A stretch of 64,000 bases of DNA from Gilliamella sp. wkB7 (GTDB lineage: Bacteria > Pseudomonadota > Gammaproteobacteria > Enterobacterales > Orbaceae), in the NCBI RefSeq assembly GCF_001693435.1, contig NZ_CM004509.1, forward strand, positions 1,922,001 to 1,986,000, read 5' to 3'. The notes under the pieces are model-generated. The model ran no database searches, had not been told where the DNA came from, and saw only the letters and a program-made list of their open reading frames with translations. The position numbers and the translations under genes are program-made. Every line of letters begins with the position of its first letter. Position 1 is the stretch's first letter. Of the stretch, positions 30,851-46,361 are shown one piece after another.

Positions 30851-31891
30851 TTATTTAGCAATAGTTTTTAAAAATTCGTGATTCAAATCATCAAATGGCA
30901 AAATACGACTAATTACGACTAATCGAGATATTTTTTCAGAAGGATCTTGCCATGAAGAACCATAATCGAAACCAACAACTTTATGCACTCCTTGAACAAT
31001 CAAACGTTGTGGGTTATCTTTAATCGCTAATATACCTTTATACCGTAACATGTCATTACCATATTGCTCAATTAAGTTTTCCATAAATGAGCCTATCTTT
31101 TTCAAATCAAGCTCACCAGCTTCAAAAAGATAGGAGCAAATATCATCTTTCCATGATTGAGTGTGATTTTGTAATGGAAGAATTTTAAAATTAGTTTCAA
31201 TTTTTTTTAATGGATTGACAACAAAAAAACCTTTATTAATGATTAAATCGTCATTTAAATCGAATGAATGAATGTCAATCCATTGTGATTTTGGTATTTG
31301 TCCATTTATCGCTACAATGATTGCAGCTTTATTATTAATTTTATTAATTCTACTAATAATCTCATTTTTTTGCTGTTCACTTACACAGTCAGTTTTAGTA
31401 ATAATAATTCGATCAGCAAATCCAATCTGTGAAAGTGCTACTCTATGTTCATCTAAGTGTTGTAAAATATGTTGAGCATCAACTAAAGTAATAATAGCAT
31501 CAAGTTTAATCGTTTCACGAATCAAATCGTCAATAAAAAATGTTTGAATAATTGGTGCAGGATCGGCAAGTCCTGTAGTTTCGATAATAAGACGATCGAA
31601 TGTTAATTCACCAGCTATGCGCTGAGCATGTAATTTATGAAGCGCATCGGTAAGTTCACCTTGTACGGTGCAGCAGATGCAACCATTGGTCATCTCAACA
31701 ATTTGAATATCGCAATGGGCATTTAATAAATCACTATCAAGATTTATTTGACCAAATTCATTTTCAATAATGATTATTTTTTCGTTACGATTATTTTCTA
31801 ATAAATGATTAATTAATGTAGTTTTACCTGAACCGAGAAATCCTGTTAGTAAAGTGACAGGTAGTGGTTGCAAAATAATTGGGTTTGTCAT
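30851..31891 (-). CDS. yjiA: CobW/COG0523-family GTPase YjiA
   Basis: G3E-family P-loop GTPase thought to handle metal ions, often zinc. The 346 residues have Walker A GFLGSGKTT (about residues 17-25), the family metal motif CICC in NGCICCTVQGEL (about 71-82), the base-recognition motif TKTD, and a C-terminal CobW_C domain (from about 220) with RYKGILAIKDNPQRLIVQGVH. Upstream, after 16 bases, is yjiX, as in the E. coli btsT-yjiX-yjiA operon; the pyruvate transporter gene btsT is absent here. It lacks the His-rich loop of some CobW proteins. Confidence 0.92.
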   Translation of the reverse strand: MTNPIILQPLPVTLLTGFLGSGKTTLINHLLENNRNEKIIIIENEFGQINLDSDLLNAHCDIQIVEMTNGCICCTVQGELTDALHKLHAQRIAGELTFDRLIIETTGLADPAPIIQTFFIDDLIRETIKLDAIITLVDAQHILQHLDEHRVALSQIGFADRIIITKTDCVSEQQKNEIISRINKINNKAAIIVAINGQIPKSQWIDIHSFDLNDDLIINKGFFVVNPLKKIETNFKILPLQNHTQSWKDDICSYLFEAGELDLKKIGSFMENLIEQYGNDMLRYKGILAIKDNPQRLIVQGVHKVVGFDYGSSWQDPSEKISRLVVISRILPFDDLNHEFLKTIAK

Positions 31892-31907
31892 TTGTTATCT
31901 CTAAATT

Positions 31908-32105
31908 TTAGCAACATTTAAATCCACCTTTACCACCATAACGTGCATCTTGTCGTTCTTTAAAAAATTCCTCATAAGTCATAGGTGTTTGTTCAGGATG
32001 GGTTAGTTTCATGTGTTGAACATAATTATCGTAATCAGGGATACCGACCATAAGCTTAGCAGCTTGACCGAGATATTTTCCTGCTTTGGCAAGTGAATCG
32101 AACAT
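31908..32105 (-). CDS. yjiX: YbdD/YjiX-family small protein
   Basis: A 65-residue conserved protein of unknown function. The residues are close to E. coli YjiX throughout: [23 protein letters not shown], then [17 protein letters not shown] and a C-terminal CC. AAGAGATAA precedes the ATG at 32105. Members of this family usually accompany CstA-type peptide or pyruvate transporters, which are missing here, so the gene has kept only its yjiA partner. Confidence 0.93.
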   Translation of the reverse strand: MFDSLAKAGKYLGQAAKLMVGIPDYDNYVQHMKLTHPEQTPMTYEEFFKERQDARYGGKGGFKCC

Positions 32106-32388
32106 GTTTTATCTCTTAATTATTTTGAAAAGAATATTAGGAGTTATAATTTTTCTCGTAATCGACCGTATTAATAATTAACGCATTTTCAATATAAGGT
32201 GCTATCTAAATTGAGTCAATCATTGATTTGAAGTAATTTATAAAATTACATAAAAATCGACAATATTATCGAATAATAATGGATGAAATTTATCTTAGCT
32301 CTTTTAATGAATTAAATATATTTTTATTAAATTGATTTATATATTAATAAATAACTTTTATAATATTGACTAATTTATTATTTATTAG

Positions 32389-33651
<1,263 letters not shown>

Positions 33652-33707
33652 AATTCATCATAATTAAAACTTAAATAAGTTATTTATTGGTTAAAAGGAG
33701 TACAATA

Positions 33708-34283
33708 ATGATGAAGCAAGCATTAGTCTTTTTATCAGAAGGTTGTGAAGAAACAGAAGCAGTAACAACAATTGATTTACTCACCAGAGCGGGTATTAAT
33801 GTCATAACTGCAAGTATTTCAAATTGTTGTGAAGTTAAATGTTCTCGTGGAGTAACAATTTTAGCCCAAAAAACTATTTCAGAAATTCAAAATGAAAATT
33901 TTGATGTGGTTATTTTACCTGGTGGTGTTAAAGGAGCCGAAAATTTTCGAGATTGTTCGTTATTAATCGAAATATTGAAAAAAACTCATCAGGTAGGTGA
34001 TGTTATAGCGGCAATTTGTGCTTCTCCTGCAATAGTTCTGCAACATCACAATTTATTTCCAAATGCATATATGACAGGTTACCCATCTACTAAAAGTGCA
34101 TTTAAACTTTGGAAAACGGATAGAGTATATTTTGATGAGCAAAATAAAGTTATTACTAGTCAAGGTCCTGCGACATCAATTGATTTTGCTTTGAAAATTA
34201 TTGATGTTTTGGTCGGGCGAGAAAAGGCAGCCGAGGTTGCTCAGCAGTTAGTCCTTCCAGTGGGGGTTGAATCCTATCAATAA
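33708..34283 (+). CDS. yajL: DJ-1/PfpI-family protein YajL
   Basis: Cytoplasmic DJ-1 homologue linked to protection from oxidative and carbonyl stress; reported chaperone and deglycase roles are debated. The 191 residues have Glu in SEGCEETEAVTTIDLL, the nucleophile-elbow Cys in AAICASPAIVL (about residue 106) and the ending TSQGPATSIDFALKIIDVLVGREKA. The ATG at 33708 is chosen because AAGGAG lies seven bases before it. A second ATG follows at once, so the start is MM. The gene lies between murA and fieF and may be cotranscribed with fieF, which starts 11 bases after its stop. Confidence 0.92.
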   Translation: MMKQALVFLSEGCEETEAVTTIDLLTRAGINVITASISNCCEVKCSRGVTILAQKTISEIQNENFDVVILPGGVKGAENFRDCSLLIEILKKTHQVGDVIAAICASPAIVLQHHNLFPNAYMTGYPSTKSAFKLWKTDRVYFDEQNKVITSQGPATSIDFALKIIDVLVGREKAAEVAQQLVLPVGVESYQ

Positions 34284-34294
34284 AAAGGTACCAA

Positions 34295-35191
34295 ATGTCA
34301 AATTCACATTTGTACGAAAAATTAGTTAAAAGAGCAACATTAATTGCTGTTTTAATATCTATCTTTCTAATTTTTATAAAATTTATTACCTGTTGGATAA
34401 CAGGTTCAATAAGTTTATTTGCATCATTGTTAGACTCGAGTATTGATTTACTTGCTTCTGGTCTTAATTTCTTTTTGGTACGTTATGCTTTAAAACCAGC
34501 TGATGATGATCATACCTTTGGTCATGGTAAAGCTGAATCACTTGCAGCGCTAGCACAAAGTACATTTATTATAGGTTCAGCGACAATTTTATTGCTTTCA
34601 AGTATTAAGTCTATTGTTCATCCTAGTGAGCTAAAAGCTCCATTGTTGGGAATTACTGTTTCTGCCATTTCTACAGTGATTACTTCTATACTTGTTTTAT
34701 ATCAAAGATATGTTGTGAAAATTACTCAAAGTAAGGCCATTCAAGCTGATATGCTACATTATTCTTCTGATATGTTAATGAATATTGCAGTTATCATTGC
34801 ACTCTTTTTAAGTTGGTATGGAATTTCTTTTGCTGATGCTACATTTGCATTCTTGATTGCTTTATATATTTGTTATAATGCTTATAAGATTTCTTACAAT
34901 GCGATACAGGATTTGCTTGATAGAGCATTGCCAGAAAGTGATAACGAGAAAATTGCTAATATTGTTGCATCATATCCGAATGTTCATGGTTTTCATGATT
35001 TAAAAACTAGACAAGCAGGCCCCATAAAATTTATTCAATTGCATATAGAACTTGATGATAATATGCCCTTAGTTAAAGCACACGCTATAGCTGATTCAAT
35101 CGAAAAGCGTATTGCTGAACTCTTTTCTCCTGCAACAGTAATTATTCATCAAGATCCAATTTCGGTTGTACCCATTGAAACGATGCGGTAG
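34295..35191 (+). CDS. fieF: Cation-efflux pump FieF (CDF family)
   Basis: Inner-membrane proton antiporter that exports zinc, iron(II) and cadmium. The 298 residues show six membrane helices and a cytoplasmic C-terminal domain. The transport site is DSSIDLLASG (helix II Asp pair, about residues 45-49) and HYSSDMLMN (helix V His/Asp). The loop motif DDDHTFGHGKAESLAALAQS and the C-terminal metal-binding LHIELDDNMPLVKAH and IIHQDP segments match E. coli FieF/YiiP. It is followed by pfkA after 92 bases, the same neighbour as in E. coli. Confidence 0.95.
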   Translation: MSNSHLYEKLVKRATLIAVLISIFLIFIKFITCWITGSISLFASLLDSSIDLLASGLNFFLVRYALKPADDDHTFGHGKAESLAALAQSTFIIGSATILLLSSIKSIVHPSELKAPLLGITVSAISTVITSILVLYQRYVVKITQSKAIQADMLHYSSDMLMNIAVIIALFLSWYGISFADATFAFLIALYICYNAYKISYNAIQDLLDRALPESDNEKIANIVASYPNVHGFHDLKTRQAGPIKFIQLHIELDDNMPLVKAHAIADSIEKRIAELFSPATVIIHQDPISVVPIETMR

Positions 35192-35283
35192 AAAAAAACA
35201 CCAAAATACCTTTTATCATCTATTGTTAGAAATCTGTTAAGACTCTATAATAATCAAAAGTTAATTATTAGGAGTTATTTTCT

Positions 35284-36246
35284 ATGATAAAAAAAATAGG
35301 TATTTTGACCAGTGGTGGTGATGCACCAGGGATGAATGCAGCCATACGAGGAGTAGTTAGAACTGCTTTAACGGAAGGGTTAGAAGTTTTTGGTGTTTAT
35401 GATGGTTACTTAGGTCTTTGTGAAGATCGAATTACTCAGTTAGAACGTTCTAGTGTGTCAGATATCATTACTCGTGGTGGTACGTTTCTCGGTTCTGCCA
35501 GATTCCCAGAGTTTAAAGATAAAACAGTAAGACAAAAAGCTATTGAGAATTTGAAAAAACATCAAATTGATGCTTTAGTCGTAATTGGTGGTGATGGTTC
35601 TTATATGGGGGCTATGCGTTTAACAGAAGAAGGTTTTCCATGTATTGGTTTACCGGGCACCATTGATAATGATATTCGCGGAACCGATTATACGATTGGT
35701 TATTTCACCGCACTAAGTACTGCTGTTGAATCTATTGATAGATTACGTGATACCTGTTCTTCACATCATAGAATATCTGTGATTGAAATCATGGGACGGG
35801 ATTGTGGTGATTTAACATTAAATGCTGCAGTTGCTGGTGGTTGTGAATTCATGATTATTCCAGAAATGTCTTATACGAAAGAAGATTTAATTGAAGAAAT
35901 TAAATTAGGCTTTGCAAAAGGTAAAAAACATGCAATTGTAACCGTTACAGAGCATATGTGTGACGTTAACCAGCTTGCAGCAGACATAGAGGCAGCCGTG
36001 CATCATGAGACTCGTGCAACAGTATTAGGTCACGTTCAACGAGGTGGCTCTCCTGTTCCTTACGATCGTATTTTAGGTTCACGCATGGGGGCTTATGCTG
36101 TTGAATTATTACAACAAGGTCATGCAGGGCGATGTGTAGGTGTCCAAAATGGTAAATTGGTACATCATGATATAATAGAAGCTATTAATAATATGAAGCG
36201 TCCATTTGACGTAGATCTTTATAATACTGCAAAACGTTTATTTTAG
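35284..36246 (+). CDS. pfkA: 6-phosphofructokinase isozyme 1
   Basis: ATP-dependent phosphorylation of fructose 6-phosphate, the committed step of glycolysis, allosterically controlled by ADP and PEP. The 320 residues equal E. coli PfkA. ATP site [19 protein letters not shown] and GGDGSYMGA, catalytic Asp127 in GTIDNDI, the substrate-site MGRDCGDL and [20 protein letters not shown] are all present. TAGGAGT precedes the start. A hairpin follows 69 bases after the stop. Confidence 0.98.
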   Translation: MIKKIGILTSGGDAPGMNAAIRGVVRTALTEGLEVFGVYDGYLGLCEDRITQLERSSVSDIITRGGTFLGSARFPEFKDKTVRQKAIENLKKHQIDALVVIGGDGSYMGAMRLTEEGFPCIGLPGTIDNDIRGTDYTIGYFTALSTAVESIDRLRDTCSSHHRISVIEIMGRDCGDLTLNAAVAGGCEFMIIPEMSYTKEDLIEEIKLGFAKGKKHAIVTVTEHMCDVNQLAADIEAAVHHETRATVLGHVQRGGSPVPYDRILGSRMGAYAVELLQQGHAGRCVGVQNGKLVHHDIIEAINNMKRPFDVDLYNTAKRLF

Positions 36247-36314
36247 TTATTAATATTATGTCGATTAAACAATCTACAGAACTATAAATAATAATAAAAC
36301 TTTCTTTAATAATT

Positions 36315-36346
36315 GAATGATTGATAGAACGTATTTTCAATCATTC
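36315..36346 (+). terminator. Hairpin after pfkA
   Basis: GAATGATTGA and TCAATCATTC form a 10-bp perfect stem with a 12-base loop, followed after some bases by a T run (36355-36361). Confidence 0.65.
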
Positions 36347-36504
36347 ATTATTAACTTTTTTCTTAATGTTCAGTTAACTTACATACTATCAATAAACTTA
36401 ATTTATCTTTTTGATAACAATTTTATAGACACTTGTTGATATGTATTTACTCAGTTTATTAAATTTCAAATTCCAAATAATAGTTTAAATAGCAGGAAAA
36501 TATT

Positions 36505-36762
36505 ATGTCATTGAATTATTTAGAAGATAATGAGCGTTTTTATGTATGTGATATAAATAATAAACAAATAGCCGAGATGACATTTACTCGAATAGGGCAA
36601 AATCAAGCTACTATCAATCACACTTACATAGCTCCAGATTATCGAGGTCAAGGTATTGCTGAGAAATTATTAGATCTTGTTGTAAAAAAGTTACAACAAG
36701 AAAACCGTAAAATTATTCCTATTTGCTCTTTTGCTATTAAAAAATTGAACAAACAAAATTAG
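36505..36762 (+). CDS. Small GNAT-type N-acetyltransferase (YjdJ-like)
   Basis: An 85-residue protein of the short GCN5-related acetyltransferase family, similar to E. coli YjdJ. It has IAEMTFTRIG and the acetyl-CoA loop YRGQGIAEKLLDLVVKKLQ, then the family motif KIIPICSFA. The usual C-terminal extension after this motif (a few more residues with a conserved His/Tyr) is short here and ends KKLNKQN, so the protein is slightly truncated. AGGAAAAT precedes the ATG. Substrate unknown. It stands alone. Confidence 0.8.
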   Translation: MSLNYLEDNERFYVCDINNKQIAEMTFTRIGQNQATINHTYIAPDYRGQGIAEKLLDLVVKKLQQENRKIIPICSFAIKKLNKQN

Positions 36763-36910
36763 GCCTACTGATTTAAATAATTTACATATTTTAATTAACA
36801 AATTGTCAAGTTTTATTTTAAATATTATTTTTATAAATGTTAGTTCCAGTTATTTGAATATGTGCTAATGTATAACTATATATATATTAGCATAGTATTT
36901 TGATTTTAAG

Positions 36911-37981
36911 ATGGAATCTGCCAAACCTCAAAAAATTTATTCTATTCACGTATTGCGTGGTGTTGCAATTATTATGATTGTTTTTAGCCACTGTTTAGGT
37001 GTGTTTAAAAACTCTAATCTAATTGCGAATAGTTATTTATTCTCTTTTTTAAATTTGTTTGCATTTAATTTCACAACTTTTTTTGTGTTGATTGCTGGTT
37101 TTTTGTTTCAACATTTAACATACAAATTTGATACTAAAACATACTATTTATCAAAATTTAAAACAGTAGTATGCCCTTATATTTCAGTGTCTATTTTTTG
37201 TTTTTTCTTTTATCACTATCAATATCTATCGGGATTACCATGGTACTCTTCAACTGAACCTAGCGTTATTAGCTCAGTAATTAGAATGATGTTAACTGGC
37301 ACGCAGCTTTTACCTTTGTGGTTTATGCCAATGATAATAATTGTATACCTAATGGGACCACTTCTTTTTTATTGGTCGAAGAAAAATTTAATTGTGCCTG
37401 GTCTAATAGCTATGCTTTGGGTGGTAATGTTTACTAAACCTGATTTTACAAAGCCACTTTTAAACTTATTACATTATGGTCCAGTTTATTTAATTGGTAT
37501 GATGCTTAAACAAAATTATGAAACTATTATGAAGTCTGTGAAAGATAACTTATCATTAATTATCCTTCTTTTTGGTTTGTGTTTTTTTGTTCCATTTGCC
37601 TATCGTTATGTGGATTATTTTGGTATTCAAAATCTTTATTTTGATACTTTGCAAAAAATTATTTTATTTATACTCGCCCTTTATTTTTTAGAAGGATTAA
37701 ATCATAAAGTAAATGAAGGAAAGATTTATAAATTCTTTTCCTATATGGCAAACGTGAGTTTTCCTATCTATTTTATTCATGAAATTATAGTGATAGAACT
37801 TGAGCGCCAGCTTTATATGTCACCAATGGGTGATATTATTAAAACAAGTAATGGTGAATTAGCATCATTAGGGGCAATTAGCTTTTTAGTTTCAACTTTA
37901 GTGATAAGTGTCATCATTGCTAACATAATAAAATTAGTTTTCAAAGATAAAGCAAAATATCTTATCGGAGGAATGCGTTAA
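36911..37981 (+). CDS. Acyltransferase-3-family integral membrane protein
   Basis: A 356-residue inner-membrane protein with about ten helices. The start SIHVLRGVAIIMIVFSHCLG contains the family motif with the conserved Arg and His that are thought to act in O-acyl transfer. LWFMPMIIIVYLMGPL and the C-terminal FPIYFIHEIIV also fit. Such proteins add acetyl or other acyl groups to surface sugars (lipopolysaccharide, exopolysaccharide, Nod-type molecules). No glycan genes are adjacent, so the acceptor is unknown. The ribosome binding site is poor (TTTTAAG). Two hairpins follow. Confidence 0.82.
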   Translation: MESAKPQKIYSIHVLRGVAIIMIVFSHCLGVFKNSNLIANSYLFSFLNLFAFNFTTFFVLIAGFLFQHLTYKFDTKTYYLSKFKTVVCPYISVSIFCFFFYHYQYLSGLPWYSSTEPSVISSVIRMMLTGTQLLPLWFMPMIIIVYLMGPLLFYWSKKNLIVPGLIAMLWVVMFTKPDFTKPLLNLLHYGPVYLIGMMLKQNYETIMKSVKDNLSLIILLFGLCFFVPFAYRYVDYFGIQNLYFDTLQKIILFILALYFLEGLNHKVNEGKIYKFFSYMANVSFPIYFIHEIIVIELERQLYMSPMGDIIKTSNGELASLGAISFLVSTLVISVIIANIIKLVFKDKAKYLIGGMR

Positions 37982-38036
37982 AACAAGTTTAATAAACTTC
38001 CGACGTTAACAGTTTTAAAATAAATTTTTTTATTTA

Positions 38037-38063
38037 GCGTACCTATGAGCCTATTAGGTACGC
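38037..38063 (+). terminator. First hairpin after the acyltransferase gene
   Basis: GCGTACCT and AGGTACGC, with an A-T pair inside, form a 9-bp stem 55 bases after the stop. No T run follows, so it may protect the mRNA end rather than terminate. Confidence 0.4.
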
Positions 38064-38114
38064 AAATCTCTGAAAATTATTATATATTGAATATTATTTT
38101 CACATTAGCAGAAA

Positions 38115-38150
38115 AAATGCCACCCATTAATTATCATATGGGTGGCATTT
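38115..38150. terminator. Second hairpin after the acyltransferase gene
   Basis: AAATGCCACCCAT and its exact complement form a 13-bp stem with a ten-base loop. The T tract on the plus strand is short (within the stem plus TTCTT after it), yet the stem is strong and the position fits a terminator ahead of the rrn operon. Confidence 0.6.
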
Positions 38151-38572
38151 AATTCTTACAAAAATAATTTTTTTACTGATTATAATAAAAAACTATCCGA
38201 TTAGCCTGTTAAGTATCATTAAATAAATATTGATAAGAAAGATTTTGAGAATTGAATAATGTAAAACATAATCAATTTAATAACCAATGCATTAAAAAAT
38301 TATGTTCTAATATAATTTTTATATACAATTTTAGTCGATTAAATGCTTTTCTACTAAAAACCACAAAAGCCTAATAGTCATCTAATCTTTTCGTTCTATT
38401 ATTTATTTCGAAAATTAAAAAAATACGTGCACAGTTAAATTTTACTTGGATAATATGGGTAACAATATGTTTTTTATAATTTAATATTAATTTTTATTAT
38501 CGGCTTGAAAAGTTTTTCATAAAAGAAATAGTCCAAAAAAAATGCAAACAGAAAAAAAATAGCAATAAACAC
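38151..38572. other. AT-rich region upstream of the rrn promoters
   Basis: About 420 bases with no gene that I can support. The last 60 bases, with A-tracts such as those at 38537-38544 and 38553-38560, look like UP elements and Fis-binding territory of a strong ribosomal RNA promoter. Confidence 0.5.
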
Positions 38573-38600
38573 TTGCAGTAAAATTTAAAGTGCCTATAAT
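38573..38600 (+). promoter_or_regulatory. rrn P1 promoter
   Basis: TTGCAG, 16 bases, TATAAT, then the GC-rich discriminator GCGCATCC. This sequence, including CACTGACACGG just downstream, is nearly that of E. coli rrn P1 promoters, which respond to ppGpp, initiating NTP and Fis. A-tracts upstream act as UP element. Confidence 0.9.
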
Positions 38601-38681
38601 GCGCATCCACTGACACGGCGTCAGCGACAAGCAGACGAAAAAGGTGTGAGTGAGCAAGGTCAAAAATTTTGAAAAAAGATC

Positions 38682-38710
38682 TTGACGAATAAGAAGGTGT
38701 AGCGTAGTAT
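38682..38710 (+). promoter_or_regulatory. rrn P2 promoter
   Basis: TTGACG, 17 bases, TAGTAT, followed by ACGC. It lies 110 bases after P1, the usual distance for the second rRNA promoter. Confidence 0.8.
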
Positions 38711-38770
38711 ACGCAGCCCTTGAGACAGCAAACTAAATAACAAAACATTTAGTTAACTTAAAAAGCTGTC

Positions 38771-38783
38771 AGCTCTTTAAAAA
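38771..38783 (+). promoter_or_regulatory. Leader boxA antitermination site
   Basis: AGCTCTTTAAAAA resembles the boxA element TGCTCTTTAACA bound by NusB-S10 that prevents Rho termination in rRNA leaders. It sits 137 bases before 16S. Confidence 0.65.
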
Positions 38784-38788
38784 GAAGA

Positions 38789-38805
38789 AACAGACAATCT
38801 GTGTG
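38789..38805 (+). other. Left arm of the 16S RNase III processing stem
   Basis: These 17 bases pair with 40477-40493 downstream of 16S, with one G-U pair, bringing both ends of pre-16S together for RNase III cleavage. Confidence 0.75.
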
Positions 38806-38919
38806 GGCACTTGCGAGACGAAAGATTAAAGTCTACGGACTAAAAAAATTAAGTCTTGATAAGTGACACTGAAGATTCATTTGAATTATGTCAGAGACAG
38901 TTATTGAGCATCAAACTTT

Positions 38920-40457
<1,538 letters not shown>

Positions 40458-40513
40458 CGAAGAGCTCGTAAGTGTTCACACAGATTGTTTGTTAAGAAAA
40501 GAGTCACTTTATT

Positions 40514-40590
<77 letters not shown>

Positions 40591-40647
40591 ATTCAACTTA
40601 ATTTTTGCTGATTTTGGCTTTAACGGGTTGAAGAAGTGAAATAAAAT

Positions 40648-40723
40648 GGGGCTATAGCTCAGCTGGGAGAGCGCCTGCCTTGCACGCAGGAGGCCAGCGG
40701 TTCGATCCCGCTTAGCTCCACCA
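40648..40723 (+). tRNA. alaT: tRNA-Ala (TGC)
   Basis: A 76-base tRNA with anticodon TGC in GCCTTGCACGC, TTCGATCC T-loop and encoded CCA. The acceptor stem GGGGCTA/TAGCTCC has one G-U pair. It is the second spacer tRNA, 57 bases after tRNA-Ile. Confidence 0.97.
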
Positions 40724-40802
40724 TTAAAGAAGTCTCTTTTTAAATTAAATTATGTTTGTATTTACTTGAAGTCGCGAGATGGTAAAGTGAATAGAAGTAT
40801 AA

Positions 40803-40817
40803 AGCTCTTTAACAATT
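40803..40817 (+). promoter_or_regulatory. Spacer boxA antitermination site
   Basis: AGCTCTTTAACAATT contains the exact boxA core GCTCTTTAACA, as in the spacer ahead of 23S in E. coli. Confidence 0.85.
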
Positions 40818-40938
40818 AGGAACAAGCTGAAAGAAACGAGTTCTCGTTTTTATGTTGAGCTGATGTATGAAGATATGTTGGTTTGGTATAAGAAAGAGAA
40901 AAAAGCGTAATGAAAACCAAGACAACTGTGAGTTGTAA

Positions 40939-43837
<2,899 letters not shown>

Positions 43838-43963
43838 ACAACTCGGAGTTGTTTTGGATACGCGAGTAGTTGATTATGAGATAATCGAACAGTTTGTTCC
43901 GGATTGAGAGATGAGTGCAGATATGAGATAATGCACTGATTGAGAGAAAGAGAAGACAGAATA

Positions 43964-44083
43964 TGTCTGGCGGTAATAGCGCGGTGGTCCCACCTGACCC
44001 CATGCCGAACTCAGAAGTGAAACGCCGAAGTGCCGATGGTAGTGTGGGTATTACCCATGTGAGAGTAGGGAGCCGCCAGACTT
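43964..44083 (+). rRNA. rrf: 5S ribosomal RNA
   Basis: About 120 bases. TGTCTGGCGG at the start pairs with CCGCCAGACT at the end. The conserved CCACCTGACCCCATGCCGAA and GTGAAACGCCG segments are present. It is the last gene of the operon. Confidence 0.96.
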
Positions 44084-44097
44084 TTAAATATAGAGAG

Positions 44098-44124
44098 AGC
44101 CCAGCAGGAATGCTGGGCTTTTTT
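44098..44124 (+). terminator. rrn operon terminator
   Basis: AGCCCAGCA and TGCTGGGCT form a 9-bp GC-rich stem with a GGAA loop, followed by six T. It lies 15 bases after 5S. Confidence 0.95.
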
Positions 44125-44265
44125 GCATATAGAGATTATAAAACTGACTAAAATTTTATGTTTTAAAGATGTGATTATTTATTAATAACATTTAATAAAT
44201 TTTTTTCTAAATCATTTATAAATAGGTTATTAATTACTTAGATCCATTCATCTATGGAGTGAACG

Positions 44266-44826
44266 ATGGATAATCTAAACTTTTTATATCAATTCGTGGG
44301 TTCAGATTTTATTGATAGATATACTACTTTACCTCAATTAATTGGTATTTTAGGTTATCTTGTAGGTATCAGTGCTTTTTTACAACGTAGCGATAATGCT
44401 TTTCGTTGGCAGTTAACAATCGTTAATGTAATTATGACTTTGCACTTTTACTTATTGGGTCCGGAGTCTTATCCGGCAGCAATTCTTAATATAGTAAATA
44501 TATTTAGAAATGTTGCTTCGAATTACACAAAAAATATGTTAGCAATGTTATTTTTTATTGCTTTAATGTGGATATTTTATTTTCTTACTACTCCAGATCC
44601 GACACAATTTATACATTATTTATCTGTTATTGGTACGACATTAGTTACCATTGCATTATTTCGTTTACAACAACAGAAAATGCGACTACTTATATTGATG
44701 AGCAGTATTTTATGGATTATTTATAGTTTATGGATAGGCTCTTTAGGAAGTCTGGCTATAGAAGTAACATTTGCCATAATTAATATTATTACAATTATCA
44801 AATTATCTAAAAAACAAACTGCGTGA
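44266..44826 (+). CDS. ygjV: YgjV-family inner membrane protein
   Basis: A 186-residue protein with six or seven membrane helices, of the Imp-YgjV family of unknown function. Characteristic segments are LPQLIGILGYLVGISAFLQRSD, the middle HFYLLGPESYPAAILNIVNIFRN and the end EVTFAIINIITIIKL. AGTGAACG lies before the ATG, a weak ribosome binding site. It sits just after the rrn operon and 96 bases before rppH; no functional link to either is evident. Confidence 0.85.
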   Translation: MDNLNFLYQFVGSDFIDRYTTLPQLIGILGYLVGISAFLQRSDNAFRWQLTIVNVIMTLHFYLLGPESYPAAILNIVNIFRNVASNYTKNMLAMLFFIALMWIFYFLTTPDPTQFIHYLSVIGTTLVTIALFRLQQQKMRLLILMSSILWIIYSLWIGSLGSLAIEVTFAIINIITIIKLSKKQTA

Positions 44827-44922
44827 TAGGATATTTACTCGATTAATTCATTTTCCTATTTATTTCTTGCTGTATGTATGAAACAATTTAGCCATATAAG
44901 AATAAATTTTTTGAGGTAGTCA

Positions 44923-45495
44923 GTGATTGATAATGATGGCTACCGTCCAAATGTAGGAATAGTTATTTGTAACAGGTATGGTCAAGTACTTTGGGCTCGT
45001 CGTTATGGACAAAATTCTTGGCAGTTTCCTCAGGGCGGAATAAAACTAAACGAAACGCCTGAGCAGGCAATGTTTCGTGAATTAAACGAAGAAGTAGGAT
45101 TATTACCTCAAGATGTAAAGATTCTATCCGTTACTAACGGTTGGTTGCGATATAAATTACCTAAACGAATGATACGTTGGGAAAATCAACCCGTTTGTAT
45201 TGGTCAAAAACAGAAATGGTTTTTATTAGAATTGATATCTGATACATCGGTAATTAATCTCAATAAGTCTTCAACTCCTGAATTTGATGATTGGAAGTGG
45301 GTTAGTTATTGGTATCCTATTCGTCAGGTTATTGCTTTTAAACGCGATGTTTATCGAAAAGCAATGAAAGAATTTTCATTGCCAGTATTTAGCATCCAAT
45401 CCGAGGCGGAAGCACCAATAGCAAATGTTTCTAAAAAGAAACGATTTAATTTCTTTGCTCATAAACGAAAAAATAAACAGTGTATTAAAAAATGA
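44923..45495 (+). CDS. rppH: RNA pyrophosphohydrolase
   Basis: Nudix hydrolase that removes pyrophosphate from the 5' triphosphate of mRNA and so starts RNase E decay. The 190-residue protein begins with GTG at 44923, preceded by GAGGT. The start [26 protein letters not shown] and the Nudix box [23 protein letters not shown] (residues about 38-60; Glu ligands in RELNEEVG) match E. coli RppH, as does the substrate loop [11 protein letters not shown]. The tail after residue 160 is basic and lysine-rich. It overlaps lgt by four bases (ATGA). The E. coli ptsP gene, which lies between rppH and lgt there, is absent. Confidence 0.95.
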   Translation: MIDNDGYRPNVGIVICNRYGQVLWARRYGQNSWQFPQGGIKLNETPEQAMFRELNEEVGLLPQDVKILSVTNGWLRYKLPKRMIRWENQPVCIGQKQKWFLLELISDTSVINLNKSSTPEFDDWKWVSYWYPIRQVIAFKRDVYRKAMKEFSLPVFSIQSEAEAPIANVSKKKRFNFFAHKRKNKQCIKK

Positions 45496-46361
45496 ATCAA
45501 TACTTACAATTTCCTAACTTCAATCCAATTGCTTTTTCACTTGGCCCTATATCGCTTCATTGGTATGGTGCAATGTACTTATTTGGAGTGCTTGGGGCGC
45601 TTTATTTAGCCAAACGAAGAGCAAATAAACCTAATAGCCAATGGACAACACAACAAGTTGAGAATTTGCTATTCTGGGGTTTTTTAGGGCTTTTTATAGG
45701 TGGACGATTAGGCTATATCCTTTTTTATAATTTTAACGTTTTTATCAAAGACCCAGTGATATTGTTTAAAGTCTGGGAAGGCGGTATGTCATTCCATGGC
45801 GGTCTAATCGGTGCAATTTGTGTTATTGCTATTTTCGCAAAAATGAACCATAAAACCTTTATGCAAGTGGCTGATTTTGTCGCTCCTTTAGTACCTATTG
45901 GTTTAATGTTTGGACGATTTGGTAATTTTATTAATGGTGAACTTTGGGGACGTGTGACTCAATCTCATATTGGTATGTTATTTCCGACTTCCTCTCATGC
46001 TGATTTTATGTTTGTACAAACACATCCTGAATGGTTATCGCTCTATACTTCTCTTAATGGCATTTTACCAAGGCATCCTTCACAGCTTTATGAAATGATG
46101 TTTGAAGGAATTGTTCTATTTATCATTTTGAATTTGTTCATTCGTAAAAACAGACCAACTGGCGCTGTTTCAGGATTATTTTTGCTTTGTTATGGTTTAT
46201 TTCGATTTGTAATCGAATTCTTTAGACAACCCGATGAGCAACTAGGACTATTTTTTAATATCATTAGTATGGGGCAAATTTTATGCCTACCAATGATTTT
46301 TGCTGGTATTTTATTTCTTTTTTATACATATAGAGTTAACAAAAAGGCGACAACACGATGA
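45492..46361 (+). CDS. lgt: Phosphatidylglycerol--prolipoprotein diacylglyceryl transferase
   Basis: First enzyme of lipoprotein maturation: moves diacylglycerol from phosphatidylglycerol to the lipobox cysteine, in the inner membrane. The 289-residue protein has seven membrane helices with the essential His in [11 protein letters not shown], the Lgt signature [13 protein letters not shown] (with catalytic Arg) and the second Arg in [16 protein letters not shown]. It overlaps rppH and thyA by four bases each (ATGA), so the three genes form a coupled operon. One substrate, the lipoprotein LpoA, is encoded nearby. Confidence 0.96.
   Translation: MNQYLQFPNFNPIAFSLGPISLHWYGAMYLFGVLGALYLAKRRANKPNSQWTTQQVENLLFWGFLGLFIGGRLGYILFYNFNVFIKDPVILFKVWEGGMSFHGGLIGAICVIAIFAKMNHKTFMQVADFVAPLVPIGLMFGRFGNFINGELWGRVTQSHIGMLFPTSSHADFMFVQTHPEWLSLYTSLNGILPRHPSQLYEMMFEGIVLFIILNLFIRKNRPTGAVSGLFLLCYGLFRFVIEFFRQPDEQLGLFFNIISMGQILCLPMIFAGILFLFYTYRVNKKATTR

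Noticed and set aside
43963..44151. Open frame across 5S and its terminator
   Set aside because: It is wholly accounted for by 5S rRNA and the terminator hairpin.
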